This document shows positions 54,199 to 63,708 of a stretch of DNA of 64,000 nucleotides, piece after piece (position 1 is the stretch's first letter; every line of letters starts with the position of its first letter). Made by a program: the position numbers and the translations under genes. The stretch comes from Halioxenophilus aromaticivorans. Its GTDB lineage: Bacteria; Pseudomonadota; Gammaproteobacteria; Pseudomonadales; Cellvibrionaceae. A model generated the notes under the pieces. The model worked only from the letters and a program-made list of their open reading frames with translations, was not told the DNA's origin and did not search any database. The DNA lies in NCBI RefSeq assembly GCF_042850945.1, contig NZ_AP031496.1:4588001-4652000 (forward strand). The letters are read 5' to 3'.

Positions 54199-57100
54199 AT
54201 GGTAAAGCTCTGGTTTAAACGGCTTGGCGTAATTGCCGCCAATATTTTGCTTTTGTATGTCTTACTCAATGAGTTACTAAGCGCCCCCACCTACTCCGCA
54301 AGAGAGGTAGATACCGCTATTGCTATGGCCATTGAGAACGCCCGTGCCGAGCGTCTCGATGCCGCACTGCAGCAACTCGAGGCCCTTACGGAGCTGGCCG
54401 GTGAGTACCCACAGGTTTGGTACAACTACTTAACCGTGCTGTCCTGGGACGGACAAAAAGCCAAAGCGGTAGAACTGTTAAAGACCGTAGCGGTGGCTGA
54501 CGCGCCCGCCTACTTCCTTAAAGAAATGATAGATGCTGTGCTGCAAGAGGCCGACTACGAACAACTGCCTCGTTTAGCTAAGGCTGCAGTCGCCAACAGC
54601 GGCACCCCAGAACAACTCGGCCTAGACTTGATCGCCGAGTTGCTGGCCCGAGAGCAAACCGAGGTCGCCACCGATATTGCTCGCCATTATCACCAACAAT
54701 TCCCAGATAACCTGCCCATCCAATTGCTAGTGGCCAAAGCATTGGCCACCACCGCCCCACAAGAAAGCGCCGACCTTCTAGCTCAACTGCTGACCCAAGA
54801 GCCCGCCAATGAAGAAGCGCGCCGGCTTTGGGCAGCCCATCTGGTGGACTTTGCCCGCCAGGGCGATGTTGCCGACACGGTGGACAACTTCACCCGGTTT
54901 TATCAACAAAACCCCGATGCCAAGGCCCTGGCCGGAGAGTTACTGATTTTAGAGAGCTGGCAGGAGAACGATGCCAGGGTAGTCGCCCTATGGCCCGACC
55001 TGGCCGACTCTGCTCCTGCTCAAGTGAAGGCCGCTGCGGCTCAATCGTTGCGCCGCCTGGGCGAGGCCGAGCAGGCCCAACAACTGTACACCGAGCTACT
55101 GGCCTCCGACCCGGACAACCCAGACTACCTCATGGGCTCTGCCTTGGTAGCCCTGGCCATGGGCGAGCCCGACATCGCCGCAGTGCAATTGGCTAAGATA
55201 GACCGGTTAGCCCAGCACCACATTAACGATGTTGATCTACTGGAGGCAAAAGCGCTCACCTACGCAAGCCTGGGCGAGCACGAACAGGCCGAGCAATTTT
55301 ATCAACGGTTACTCACACTCAAACCCGAAGCCCAACGCCCATACACGGCCTGGTTTGATCAACTGGCCCAACTGGCCAAACAACAGGGCTGGGCAGCAGC
55401 TGCCCCTTACTTGGACCAACACCTGGCCGATGCACCGCTGGCAACAAAAGTGGAGGCCGCCGGCTTGATGCTGTCGCTCAGCCAAGCCCAGCCCGCCAAT
55501 CAACTATTGGCTCAGCTGCCCTTGGCTGAGCTAAGCAAAGAGCAACTCGAAACCCTGGCCAAATTGGCCCGCAACGCGCGGCAGTACAACACCGCGCTAC
55601 GGCTCTACAGTGCTGCGTTACAGAAAGCTCCTGATGATTTTCAGTTGTTGCTGGGCCAAGCCCTGGTGGATATAGACCGCGGCGACAGCCAAGCGGCCTG
55701 GCAACGGTTAGAAGCTTTAGAGGATCAGCAGCCGCGCAACACGCAATTATTGGAAGCCTTGGTGTACTTCCACCGCCGCTTTGGCAACGACCGCCAAGTG
55801 GCCTTTTACCTAGAGCGTTTAGCCGAGAGCAGCACCTCACCCGGGCCCTACCTAAGCAGCTGGGGTGAACACAAGCTGGCCAATCAAAGCGCCGTGCCCA
55901 TGGCCAATCTGATTGAAGAATTTGAAGCCATGCTGGAGCGCTACCCTAACAGCGACTCACTGCGTAACGGCACCATTGGCCTGATGCACCGCGTCGGCTA
56001 TTACGACGACGCCCTGCAAACCGGTGAACAAACCGACCTAGACTCCGCCCCGGCCTACGTTATCGAAGCCCTTGGGCAGAGCGCCCGCGAACTGCAACGC
56101 TACGACCGGGCTCAAAGCTTGTTTTATAAGGGCAGCCAGCGCTTTCCAGACATGGGCGTTTTCCCTATCAGCATGAGCCTAGTGATGGTCGATAAAGGCG
56201 AGCCAACCGATGCCCTGGCCAACCTTGCCAAATACCAGAATAAATTTGGTAAATCGCGGGATTTCCTGTTGGCCCAAGCCTACGCCTATGAGGCCAGCGA
56301 ACAATACCTACCGGCACTGGCCAACTACCAAACCTTAATGGATGCCAACCCCAACGACGATGCGGTGTACCGCAGCTGGGTTATGGCCATCAATCAATCC
56401 GGCGCTCCGGCTATGGCCTTAGAAAAAGCCAACCAACGACCGGATATTTTTCGCCCAAACGATTGGCAGCGCTTAAAAGCCGACCGCGCCGCCATCGCCG
56501 TGCGCGAGGGCAGCTTTAACGATTTAGCCGCAGAGGATAAACGTCAGCGCGCCGAACAAGCACTGGCCCTGGTGCGCAACTACCAACAGTATTTACAGCA
56601 AAATTTTGCCGAGCAAACCCAGCCGCAACAACTGGCAGCGTACGACGAAATTATAGCGCTGCACTCCGCCGGCCAGTTTGATGAGGCTACTCGCGCCTAC
56701 GAACAACAAGCCGACGCCCTGGCATTGCCCGACTACGTACTCACCGTGGTTGCCGACGCCTATTTGCGCCAGAACCAGGCCAAGCAGGCCAACCCCCTGT
56801 TAGAAGAAGTGGTTAAACGCAAGCCCAACGACCACAACGCCAATATGATGCTGTTTTACGCCCAGGTGGAAACCGAGCAATACGACAGTGCCCAACAAAC
56901 CATTGAGCAAACCGTTGACAACCAACCTAAGTGGCGCCGTAACGGTAAAGTGATTCGCGATAACCCCAAACGTTTGGCGGCCGAGCGCGTGGCCAATTTA
57001 CTCAAGGCCTATCGCAACCAATTGGACAACGCCCAACAGCAACTGGAACAATGGCTGGGTTTCGCGCCCCACAACACCACCCTGCGCGGCGACCTGGCAA

Positions 57101-58191
57101 AAATCTATCGCTGGCGCGGATGGCCCAACCGCTCCCTGGCCGAGTATGAATTAATCGCACCGGTGGCTCCGCAGGAGTTTGAGCTTGGCCTCGGCCGCGC
57201 CCAAACCTTAATGGATATGCACGAGTACGCCCAAGTAGAACAACAACTGGCCGGCTTGCAGCAAGATTACCCCCAGGATACCGGCGTAAAAGCCCTGCAG
57301 CGGCGCTGGGATTTATACCGTCGCCGTGAGTTAATCAGCCAGGTGGGCCGCGCTTTTGGCGATAACGATTTTGTTGGTGGCGACAGTTTAAATTGGGATA
57401 CTTGGCTATTCGACCAACCCTACGGCCATAACTGGCGACCGTTTGTGCACCACCAATTTAACCGCGCTAATTTTAGTGAAGGCGTGGGCCGTGTGGAGCG
57501 ACTGGGTGCTGGCATAGAGTTTCGCAATAACCAATGGCTGGCTCAGTTTGAGCTGCACGAGGGCATACGCGGCAACGGTGAAACCGGCGCCCGCTTAAGC
57601 GCCAGCCACAATACCAGCGACCACTGGCAACTGGGCGGCGAGCTACAATTGTTTAGCGACCTAGTGCCGGTGCGCGCTATTAACAATGGCGTGGATGGCG
57701 ATTCACTAGAACTGAACGCCCAATACCGTTGGCACGAAAGCCGGGCCGCCAGCGCGGCACTGCAGGTAGTAGACTTTTCCGATGACAACCGTCGCCTGGC
57801 GCTGTCGTTGTACCACCGTCATACGCTGTTCCAAAACGAACACCACCGCTGGGGCCTAGTCGAGAGCGCCTACGCCTCCAAAAACAGCGAGCAAGGCGGC
57901 ACCTACTTTAACCCAGAAAGCGATCTTTCCTTGGCCGTGGCCGTTGAATACAACGGCTTGCTCAACCGCTATTACGAAAATCAATTATCCCACCGCTTTT
58001 TGGCCGGTCTGGGCCACTACCAGCAAGAGTCATTTGGTGGCGATTTCACCTGGGACCTAGAATACGAACAAACCTGGCAACGCAGCCAAGCTTTTAGCCT
58101 CAATTACGGTGCGCGCCTAGGTCGGCGTGTTTACGACGGCCAAAGCGAATTACTCAGTAGCTTATTTGCGGGTGTGAACTGGAGATTTTAA
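54199..58191 (+). CDS. pgaA: Poly-beta-1,6-N-acetylglucosamine export porin, extended TPR form
   Basis: A 1330-residue protein, much longer than the 807-residue E. coli PgaA. An N-terminal hydrophobic segment (residues 8-24) is followed by about 1000 residues of TPR-like helical repeats, then a C-terminal beta-barrel of about 280 residues starting near RRELISQVGRAFGDNDF and ending LFAGVNWRF. The barrel exports the polymer and the TPR part binds periplasmic PNAG and PgaB. It overlaps pgaB by one base (TAATG). The extra TPR length is unusual; frame and codon use look uniform, so fusion by mistake is unlikely. Confidence 0.9.
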   Translation: MVKLWFKRLGVIAANILLLYVLLNELLSAPTYSAREVDTAIAMAIENARAERLDAALQQLEALTELAGEYPQVWYNYLTVLSWDGQKAKAVELLKTVAVADAPAYFLKEMIDAVLQEADYEQLPRLAKAAVANSGTPEQLGLDLIAELLAREQTEVATDIARHYHQQFPDNLPIQLLVAKALATTAPQESADLLAQLLTQEPANEEARRLWAAHLVDFARQGDVADTVDNFTRFYQQNPDAKALAGELLILESWQENDARVVALWPDLADSAPAQVKAAAAQSLRRLGEAEQAQQLYTELLASDPDNPDYLMGSALVALAMGEPDIAAVQLAKIDRLAQHHINDVDLLEAKALTYASLGEHEQAEQFYQRLLTLKPEAQRPYTAWFDQLAQLAKQQGWAAAAPYLDQHLADAPLATKVEAAGLMLSLSQAQPANQLLAQLPLAELSKEQLETLAKLARNARQYNTALRLYSAALQKAPDDFQLLLGQALVDIDRGDSQAAWQRLEALEDQQPRNTQLLEALVYFHRRFGNDRQVAFYLERLAESSTSPGPYLSSWGEHKLANQSAVPMANLIEEFEAMLERYPNSDSLRNGTIGLMHRVGYYDDALQTGEQTDLDSAPAYVIEALGQSARELQRYDRAQSLFYKGSQRFPDMGVFPISMSLVMVDKGEPTDALANLAKYQNKFGKSRDFLLAQAYAYEASEQYLPALANYQTLMDANPNDDAVYRSWVMAINQSGAPAMALEKANQRPDIFRPNDWQRLKADRAAIAVREGSFNDLAAEDKRQRAEQALALVRNYQQYLQQNFAEQTQPQQLAAYDEIIALHSAGQFDEATRAYEQQADALALPDYVLTVVADAYLRQNQAKQANPLLEEVVKRKPNDHNANMMLFYAQVETEQYDSAQQTIEQTVDNQPKWRRNGKVIRDNPKRLAAERVANLLKAYRNQLDNAQQQLEQWLGFAPHNTTLRGDLAKIYRWRGWPNRSLAEYELIAPVAPQEFELGLGRAQTLMDMHEYAQVEQQLAGLQQDYPQDTGVKALQRRWDLYRRRELISQVGRAFGDNDFVGGDSLNWDTWLFDQPYGHNWRPFVHHQFNRANFSEGVGRVERLGAGIEFRNNQWLAQFELHEGIRGNGETGARLSASHNTSDHWQLGGELQLFSDLVPVRAINNGVDGDSLELNAQYRWHESRAASAALQVVDFSDDNRRLALSLYHRHTLFQNEHHRWGLVESAYASKNSEQGGTYFNPESDLSLAVAVEYNGLLNRYYENQLSHRFLAGLGHYQQESFGGDFTWDLEYEQTWQRSQAFSLNYGARLGRRVYDGQSELLSSLFAGVNWRF

Positions 58192-60152
58192 TGCGGCAAC
58201 TGCACAGAATTTTGTTGCTGTTAACGGCAACCTTACTACCCCATTTGGCCCTGGCGGCCGGCCAGGCAACGGACCTTATTGCACTGTGCTACCACGATGT
58301 GCGCGAAGATGTGCGTGGCGATATGGATGAAGACGAATTCGCCGTTAGCACAGCGCATTTAATTCAGCACTTTCAGTGGCTAAAAGACAACAACTACCAA
58401 CCGGTATCCCTGGATCAAATCGAAGCCGCTCGTAGTGGCGGCCAGCCGTTGCCCGAGCGCGCCGTACTGCTCACATTTGATGACGGATACGCCAGTTTTT
58501 ACCAGCGTATATTTCCGCTGTTAAAACTCTATAACTACCCAGCCGTATTTGCTCTAGTCACCCATTGGCTGGAGTACAATAGCAGCCAAGCGGTGCCCTA
58601 CGGCAATGCTCTGCGCCGGCGCGATGAGTTTCTGCACTGGAATCAAATTAAAGAAATGCAGGCCTCGGGCCTTGTGGAAATTGCCTCCCACAGCAACAAC
58701 AGCCACCAGGGTATCTTGGCCAATCCCCAGGGCAACAGCCAAGCCGCTCTAGTGACCCGGCAGTTTTTCGCCGACGCCAATCGCTATGAAACCGAACAGC
58801 AATACCAAGCGCGTATTACCCAGGATTTAACGCGCTCGGTGGAATTAATTGAGCAACACACGGGCAAAAGACCGCGCGCCATGGTTTGGCCCTACGGCAG
58901 TTATAACCAGCAAACCGAGCAGGTGGCAAAATCACTGGGCATGGATTACTTCTTTACGCTTAACGGCCGGGTAAATAAATACCCTGCCCAGCAGAACGAC
59001 GTAAACCGTATCCTAATTGCTCGCAACCCAACCCTGCAGGATTTTAAAAACATTCTGCTGCCGGATAACCAGCCGGAAACCAAGCGCCTGGTGCACGTTG
59101 ATATCGATTACGTTTACGACGAAAACCCAGAGCAACAGAGCCGCAACCTCGACCAACTGGTAGAGCGCATTTACCGGCTCAAGGTTAACACCGTCTACCT
59201 ACAAGCCTTTGCCGACCCAGACGGAGATGGCAACGCCGACGCTCTGTATTTCCCCAACCGTCACCTACCCATGCGAGCGGATCTCTTTAACCGAGTGGCT
59301 TGGCAATTACGCACCCGTGCCAACGTCACCGTGTACGCCTGGATGCCGGTGAGCGCGTTTAAACCGCGCGGCACGACAGCGCCGGAGCGCTGGGTGTGGT
59401 CCTTGGCCAGCGGTACGCCCGCGCCCTCAGACAACAGTTACCAACGGCTGTCCATATTCCACCCTGAAAACCGACAAATGATCAAAGAGATCTACCACGA
59501 TCTCGCACTCTATTCGGATTTCGGTGGCTTGCTGTTTCACGACGACGCCCTACTCACCGATTTTGAAGACGTCAGCCCCAGCGCGCTGACCGCCTACCGA
59601 AAGAACGGTTTACTATTTACCAACCCACAACAACTGCGTGACGACCCAAGCCTGCGTCAACAATGGACCCGGCTAAAAAGCCAAGCTTTGGTGGAATTCA
59701 CCCAGGAGCTGGCCGGTGAGGTACGCAACCTACGCCCGCTGATTAAAACCGCGCGCAATATCTACGCCCTGCCGATTCTCAACCCCAATAGCGAACAGTG
59801 GTTTGCACAAAATTTAGAGGATTTCCTGGCCGCCTACGACTACACCGCGGTGATGGCCATGCCCTACATGGAAGGTGAAACCAAACCCGGCAAAGCCAAA
59901 AAATGGTTGCGCAAGCTGGTGAAAACCTTGCCGCCGGAGCAACTATCGAAACTGGTATTTGAACTGCAAAGCGTGGACTGGCATAAGCAACAGCCCATTC
60001 CCGCGAAGGAACTGGCGGCACAGATGAAACTGCTGGCCCGCCACGGGGTAACACACTTTGGCTACTACCCCGATAACTTTATCCAAAACCAACCTGCATT
60101 AACGGATATAAAAGCCGCGTTGTCGTTGGAAGATTACCTCTACGCCAAGTGA
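58191..60152 (+). CDS. pgaB: Poly-N-acetylglucosamine N-deacetylase PgaB
   Basis: A 653-residue exported two-domain protein. The N-terminal polysaccharide deacetylase domain has CYHDV near residue 33, LTFDDGY near 95 (catalytic Asp and metal Asp) and EIASHSNNSHQG with the metal His residues. The C-terminal GHL13 hydrolase-like domain (about 300-650) has GGLLFHDDALLTDFED. The signal sequence lacks a lipobox Cys, unlike E. coli PgaB, so the protein may be periplasmic rather than a lipoprotein. It removes some acetyl groups from PNAG before export. Confidence 0.95.
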   Translation: MRQLHRILLLLTATLLPHLALAAGQATDLIALCYHDVREDVRGDMDEDEFAVSTAHLIQHFQWLKDNNYQPVSLDQIEAARSGGQPLPERAVLLTFDDGYASFYQRIFPLLKLYNYPAVFALVTHWLEYNSSQAVPYGNALRRRDEFLHWNQIKEMQASGLVEIASHSNNSHQGILANPQGNSQAALVTRQFFADANRYETEQQYQARITQDLTRSVELIEQHTGKRPRAMVWPYGSYNQQTEQVAKSLGMDYFFTLNGRVNKYPAQQNDVNRILIARNPTLQDFKNILLPDNQPETKRLVHVDIDYVYDENPEQQSRNLDQLVERIYRLKVNTVYLQAFADPDGDGNADALYFPNRHLPMRADLFNRVAWQLRTRANVTVYAWMPVSAFKPRGTTAPERWVWSLASGTPAPSDNSYQRLSIFHPENRQMIKEIYHDLALYSDFGGLLFHDDALLTDFEDVSPSALTAYRKNGLLFTNPQQLRDDPSLRQQWTRLKSQALVEFTQELAGEVRNLRPLIKTARNIYALPILNPNSEQWFAQNLEDFLAAYDYTAVMAMPYMEGETKPGKAKKWLRKLVKTLPPEQLSKLVFELQSVDWHKQQPIPAKELAAQMKLLARHGVTHFGYYPDNFIQNQPALTDIKAALSLEDYLYAK

Positions 60153-60172
60153 CACAACGCCGAGAGTAACGC

Positions 60173-61423
60173 ATGAATTCATTGGTCGATTTTTTTTGGG
60201 ATTTTGCCTACTACTACCCACTGTTTATGGCCTACCTGTGGATGATAGGTGGCCTGTACTACCGTTTTCACTGGGAGGGTAAAGACGGCCGCCACTACGA
60301 CAACCCACCGGATTTACCCCACTACCCGCCGGTAACGCTGCTGGTGCCTTGCCACAACGAAGGCGAAAACGTGCGGGAAACCATCGACTACCTATTGGGC
60401 CAAGCCTACCCAGAATTCGAAGTCATTGCCGTAAACGACGGCAGTAGCGACAACACCGCAGACATACTGGACGAGCTTGCCGCCGAACACCTAGCCCTGC
60501 GAGTGGTGCACCTCAGCGAAAACAGCGGCAAAGCCAACGCCCTGCGCGTGGGCACTATGGTCTCCAAGTACGAATACCTGGTGTGCATTGACGGCGACGC
60601 CGTACTGGACGCCCACGCCACCACCTGGCTGATGAAGCATTTTGTGGAGTCCCCACGAGTTGGAGCGGTCACCGGCAACCCACGCATCCGTAACCGCACT
60701 ACCCTACTGGGCCGCCTACAGGTGGGCGAGTTCTCCTCCATTATTGGCATGATCAAGAGGGCACAACGTATTTACGGCCGTATTTTTACGGTATCCGGCG
60801 TGGTAGCAGCGTTTCGCAAAACGGCATTGCACCGGGTGGGATATTGGTCCACCGACATGGTCACCGAAGACATTGATATCTCCTGGAAGTTACAGCTCGA
60901 TCACTGGGACGTCCGTTACGAGCCCAATGCCCTGGTCTGGATTTTAATGCCCGAAACCTTGCGCGGCTTGTGGCGGCAACGCCTGCGCTGGGCCCAAGGC
61001 GGCTGGGAAACCGCCACTCGCTACTTTAAAAGTATGCTGCCCTGGCGCAAACGGCGCATGTGGCCGGTGCTACTGGAATACAGCGTTAGCTTGGTGTGGA
61101 GCTATGCGGTGTTTACCATCGTGGTGCTGTGGATTTTGGGTAAATTTATCGACATGCCGCCACAGTGGTACGTGCCCACTATTTTACCCGGTTGGCAGGG
61201 TATTATTTTGGGGGTCACCTGCCTGCTTCAATTTTTCGTTAGCCTGTCCATCGACAGCCGCTATGAAAGCGGCCTACTGAGAAAGTACTTTTGGATGATT
61301 TGGTATCCCCTGGCCTACTGGTTAATCAATGTGATTACCATCGTCGTGGCCGTACCCAAATCTATTTTCAGCAAGCGCGGCTCCCGAGCCGTTTGGAATA
61401 GCCCAGATCGAGGCATCCACTGA
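60173..61423 (+). CDS. pgaC: PNAG synthase glycosyltransferase PgaC
   Basis: A 416-residue GT2 synthase in the inner membrane. One N-terminal membrane helix, a cytoplasmic GT-A domain with VNDGSSDNT, CIDGDAVLD and VTEDIDISWKL (the Asp residues for UDP-GlcNAc and the base), then QRLRWAQGGW, the processive Gln-x-x-Arg-Trp motif. Three or four C-terminal helices follow. It needs PgaD and, in E. coli, c-di-GMP for activity. It starts 20 bp after pgaB and overlaps pgaD by one base. Confidence 0.96.
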   Translation: MNSLVDFFWDFAYYYPLFMAYLWMIGGLYYRFHWEGKDGRHYDNPPDLPHYPPVTLLVPCHNEGENVRETIDYLLGQAYPEFEVIAVNDGSSDNTADILDELAAEHLALRVVHLSENSGKANALRVGTMVSKYEYLVCIDGDAVLDAHATTWLMKHFVESPRVGAVTGNPRIRNRTTLLGRLQVGEFSSIIGMIKRAQRIYGRIFTVSGVVAAFRKTALHRVGYWSTDMVTEDIDISWKLQLDHWDVRYEPNALVWILMPETLRGLWRQRLRWAQGGWETATRYFKSMLPWRKRRMWPVLLEYSVSLVWSYAVFTIVVLWILGKFIDMPPQWYVPTILPGWQGIILGVTCLLQFFVSLSIDSRYESGLLRKYFWMIWYPLAYWLINVITIVVAVPKSIFSKRGSRAVWNSPDRGIH

Positions 61424-61977
61424 TGTCAGACTCACCCGCAAACAAGCCGCAAAAGGCCCGTGAAAAACACCCGTTGATTATTGAAGAGCCAGACTCACTG
61501 CGCCTGCCCCATAAAATCACGGCGGTAACACTAACCTTGTTATTTTGGGGGATTTTGCTGTACCTGTGGCAACCTCTAATCAGCATGGTTGCCTGGGCGT
61601 TGAACATCAAACTGTTTTATAACCACATGATTGTGCTTGGCGGTTATCACAATTTTTTAGCGCTGGTTATCGACTACCTTATTGTAATCGGCATCATGGG
61701 CGGAGTACTCATCGTATGGGCGCGAGTCAATTTATGGCGCTTCCGGGGCAAAGACCGACGTAAGCGGCCGGACGACGCCAGCACCGAAGAGCTGGCGCAA
61801 TTTTTCAATGTGAGCGCCGAGCAGCTCCAGCAGTGGCAGACCATGAACAGCTTAGAAGTCAGCCTCAATGATGAGGAGCTGCCGAGCAAGGTGGTTGCCC
61901 ATATTCCGAAGCCCGGCTCTGATGATAATAAGCCTGTGGAAAATAAAGCCGTTGATAACGAGCCCGAAGAAAACTAG
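61423..61977 (+). CDS. pgaD: PgaD accessory subunit of PNAG synthase
   Basis: A 184-residue protein with two membrane helices (about residues 30-50 and 80-105) and a charged C-terminal tail, matching PgaD except for a somewhat longer Glu/Asp-rich end. The FWGILLYLWQPL segment is typical. PgaD binds PgaC and, with it, c-di-GMP. Its ATG overlaps the pgaC stop (TGATG), and a bidirectional terminator follows 33 bp later. Confidence 0.88.
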   Translation: MSDSPANKPQKAREKHPLIIEEPDSLRLPHKITAVTLTLLFWGILLYLWQPLISMVAWALNIKLFYNHMIVLGGYHNFLALVIDYLIVIGIMGGVLIVWARVNLWRFRGKDRRKRPDDASTEELAQFFNVSAEQLQQWQTMNSLEVSLNDEELPSKVVAHIPKPGSDDNKPVENKAVDNEPEEN

Positions 61978-62009
61978 CCCGCGCAAGAAAAAACAAGTTC
62001 CTAGAGCAT

Positions 62010-62040
62010 AAAAAACCCAGCCTTGTGAGCTGGGTTTTTT
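62010..62040. terminator. Bidirectional intrinsic terminator
   Basis: A stem AAAAACCCAGC/GCTGGGTTTTT with a 7-base loop, flanked by A-run and T-run, so it can end pgaD on the plus strand and the lipoprotein transcript on the minus strand. Confidence 0.93.
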
Positions 62041-62119
62041 GTGCTTACCTAAGGATACTATCCGATGGCGAGCTTTTTGATACTGCCCCTGATGATAGCT
62101 CGGATAGTACGTCGGGCTG

Positions 62120-62671
62120 TTAGTTACTGATCGCATCCTGCTGCGGTAACTCCAACAACTCCTCACCCATTTGGCTACGCTGAGAATTGCGCATCATGGT
62201 GCTGCCGTTTTCGATCATACGGCGACCTTCGCTAATTTGAGCTTGGCCATCGTTGATCATTTTGTTGCCTTTGGTCACCATTTTATTGCCGTCTTTCACT
62301 GCATCGATAGCATCTTCCCAACGACCACCAATGTCTTTCAGTTGTTTGGCTTCAGTGGAAACCTGGCCGGGTGTGGTAGACGCACCAACCGCACTGGCAG
62401 CGGATTGATAATCGTGACGGGCTTGCAACATGCGCTCGTTGCCGGAATCAATCAGGTTTTCGCCTTCACGCACTTTATTACGGCCGTCGCTTAATAGCTT
62501 GTCGCCTTTAGCGACCATTTGCTCACCCTTCACCACGGTTTTTTGGCCCTCGGCCCACATGGCTTGAGGATCGCCGGACAAGGCTGCGTCTGATGCATCG
62601 GTGGCGGCACAGGCGGTGGTGGCAAGAATGATTGCAATTAAGCTTAATTTTAAAACGTTTATAGTTTTCAT
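62120..62671 (-). CDS. Lipoprotein with glycine-heptad helical repeats
   Basis: A 183-residue protein with a lipoprotein-type signal (hydrophobic SLIAIILATTAC, Cys near residue 21). Two blocks follow in which Gly recurs every seven residues, with charged and hydrophobic residues between (KGEQMVA-KGDKLLS-DGRNKVR-EGENLID-SGNERM, and later DGNKMVT-KGNKMIN-DGQAQIS-EGRRMIE-NG). A long amphipathic helix or coiled coil is likely, perhaps envelope-spanning. I do not recognise a named family. It is convergent with pgaD. Confidence 0.8.
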   Translation of the reverse strand: MKTINVLKLSLIAIILATTACAATDASDAALSGDPQAMWAEGQKTVVKGEQMVAKGDKLLSDGRNKVREGENLIDSGNERMLQARHDYQSAASAVGASTTPGQVSTEAKQLKDIGGRWEDAIDAVKDGNKMVTKGNKMINDGQAQISEGRRMIENGSTMMRNSQRSQMGEELLELPQQDAISN

Positions 62672-63023
62672 AGTTATTCACCTATTTGTGGTTGCCGGCA
62701 CAATATAGTCCAAGAAATGCCAACACGTAAACACTTTAGCTATAAAATTTTTATATTTTTACCGCATTCAGACAGGGTTAACATTCGCCAACCAAACTCC
62801 GTAAGCCGTTGTAAATGTTACAATTTATTGCAAAAAATTCTGGCACCCTATTTTTCCTTTGGCTATAACGCTATGCCACACTTTACACTCTACTGATCGC
62901 GCTGCTGTTTTAATAGCAAAGCAGAGATAACAAAGCAGAATCAGAAAAACAGAAATATCAAAGCAGATTGCTCTCCGCCAAAACGCAGCCTCCCCAAAAA
63001 AACGAGGCGGTTAAATCAGACAC

Positions 63024-63057
63024 CCAATCCAATTGCTTGGCCAATCCAGTTGCTTGG
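63024..63057. repeat. 17-bp tandem duplication
   Basis: CCAATCCAATTGCTTGG (63024-63040) and CCAATCCAGTTGCTTGG (63041-63057), one mismatch. Confidence 0.9.
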
Positions 63058-63086
63058 GAAACACTGGCTTTAGGTTCAATACTCTT

Positions 63087-63127
63087 AAAGGTGATTGGTT
63101 TTAAGTAAAAGGTGATCTGCTTTAGGT
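63087..63127. repeat. 20-bp imperfect tandem duplication
   Basis: AAAGGTGATTGGTTTTAAGT (63087-63106) and AAAGGTGATCTGCTTTAGGT (63108-63127), separated by one base. Confidence 0.75.
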
Positions 63128-63142
63128 CGGTGCCGCCAACTA

Positions 63143-63172
63143 GCTTCTAACGAGAGCGCTTCTAACGAGCGG
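63143..63172. repeat. 15-bp tandem duplication
   Basis: GCTTCTAACGAGAGC (63143-63157) and GCTTCTAACGAGCGG (63158-63172); the first 12 bases are identical. Confidence 0.85.
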
Positions 63173-63708
63173 GCTATTATTAAAATTGATGCGACTTCAC
63201 CGCAGAGTTCAAAACTCACAACAACCTACGACTAAGGTCGAAGATACCGACCTATTTTACTACCGCGGGAAATTAACGATTCTTACTTGAAGGTCAGTGT
63301 TGCAGCCCAGACGTCGATTCAAAATCAAAATCTGTCTGCCTAACTCTGATATTTTCGCCCAATTCACGGCCCATTTTGGCGGCTTCAACAAAACCAATCA
63401 ATTCCATCAAGCAATTTGATTATGTTTCCCTGGCGATAAAAATGAACAGATTTTGCGCATTATTAAATTAATCACGTTCTGATCACCGTTCTAAACTGTC
63501 AACAGAGTAATTCACTGAGGGAAATCCGTCCCAAAATGGGTCATCCCCCACCCAATCAAGATTCAAAATGATGCACCTTTGACTGATAGTTTTTCCTAAT
63601 CTCCAGCACCCTAATCTCCTAATCAAACTATCGCTTTAAACTGTTGTTATTAAATTCAGCAATGAAGATTTCTTCGCTTATTCAATTTCTAAACTTAAGG
63701 AACATTAA

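Larger units (their letters stand above)
62672..63708. other. 1-kb non-coding spacer with short tandem duplications
   Basis: No supported gene. Tandem duplications: 17 bp at 63024-63057, 20 bp at 63087-63127, 15 bp at 63143-63172, and CAAAGCAGA three times within 62915-62970. The last 400 bp before the carbonic anhydrase gene are A/T-rich with a TTAAACTT-like stretch and the AAGGA ribosome site at 63697. Confidence 0.6.
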
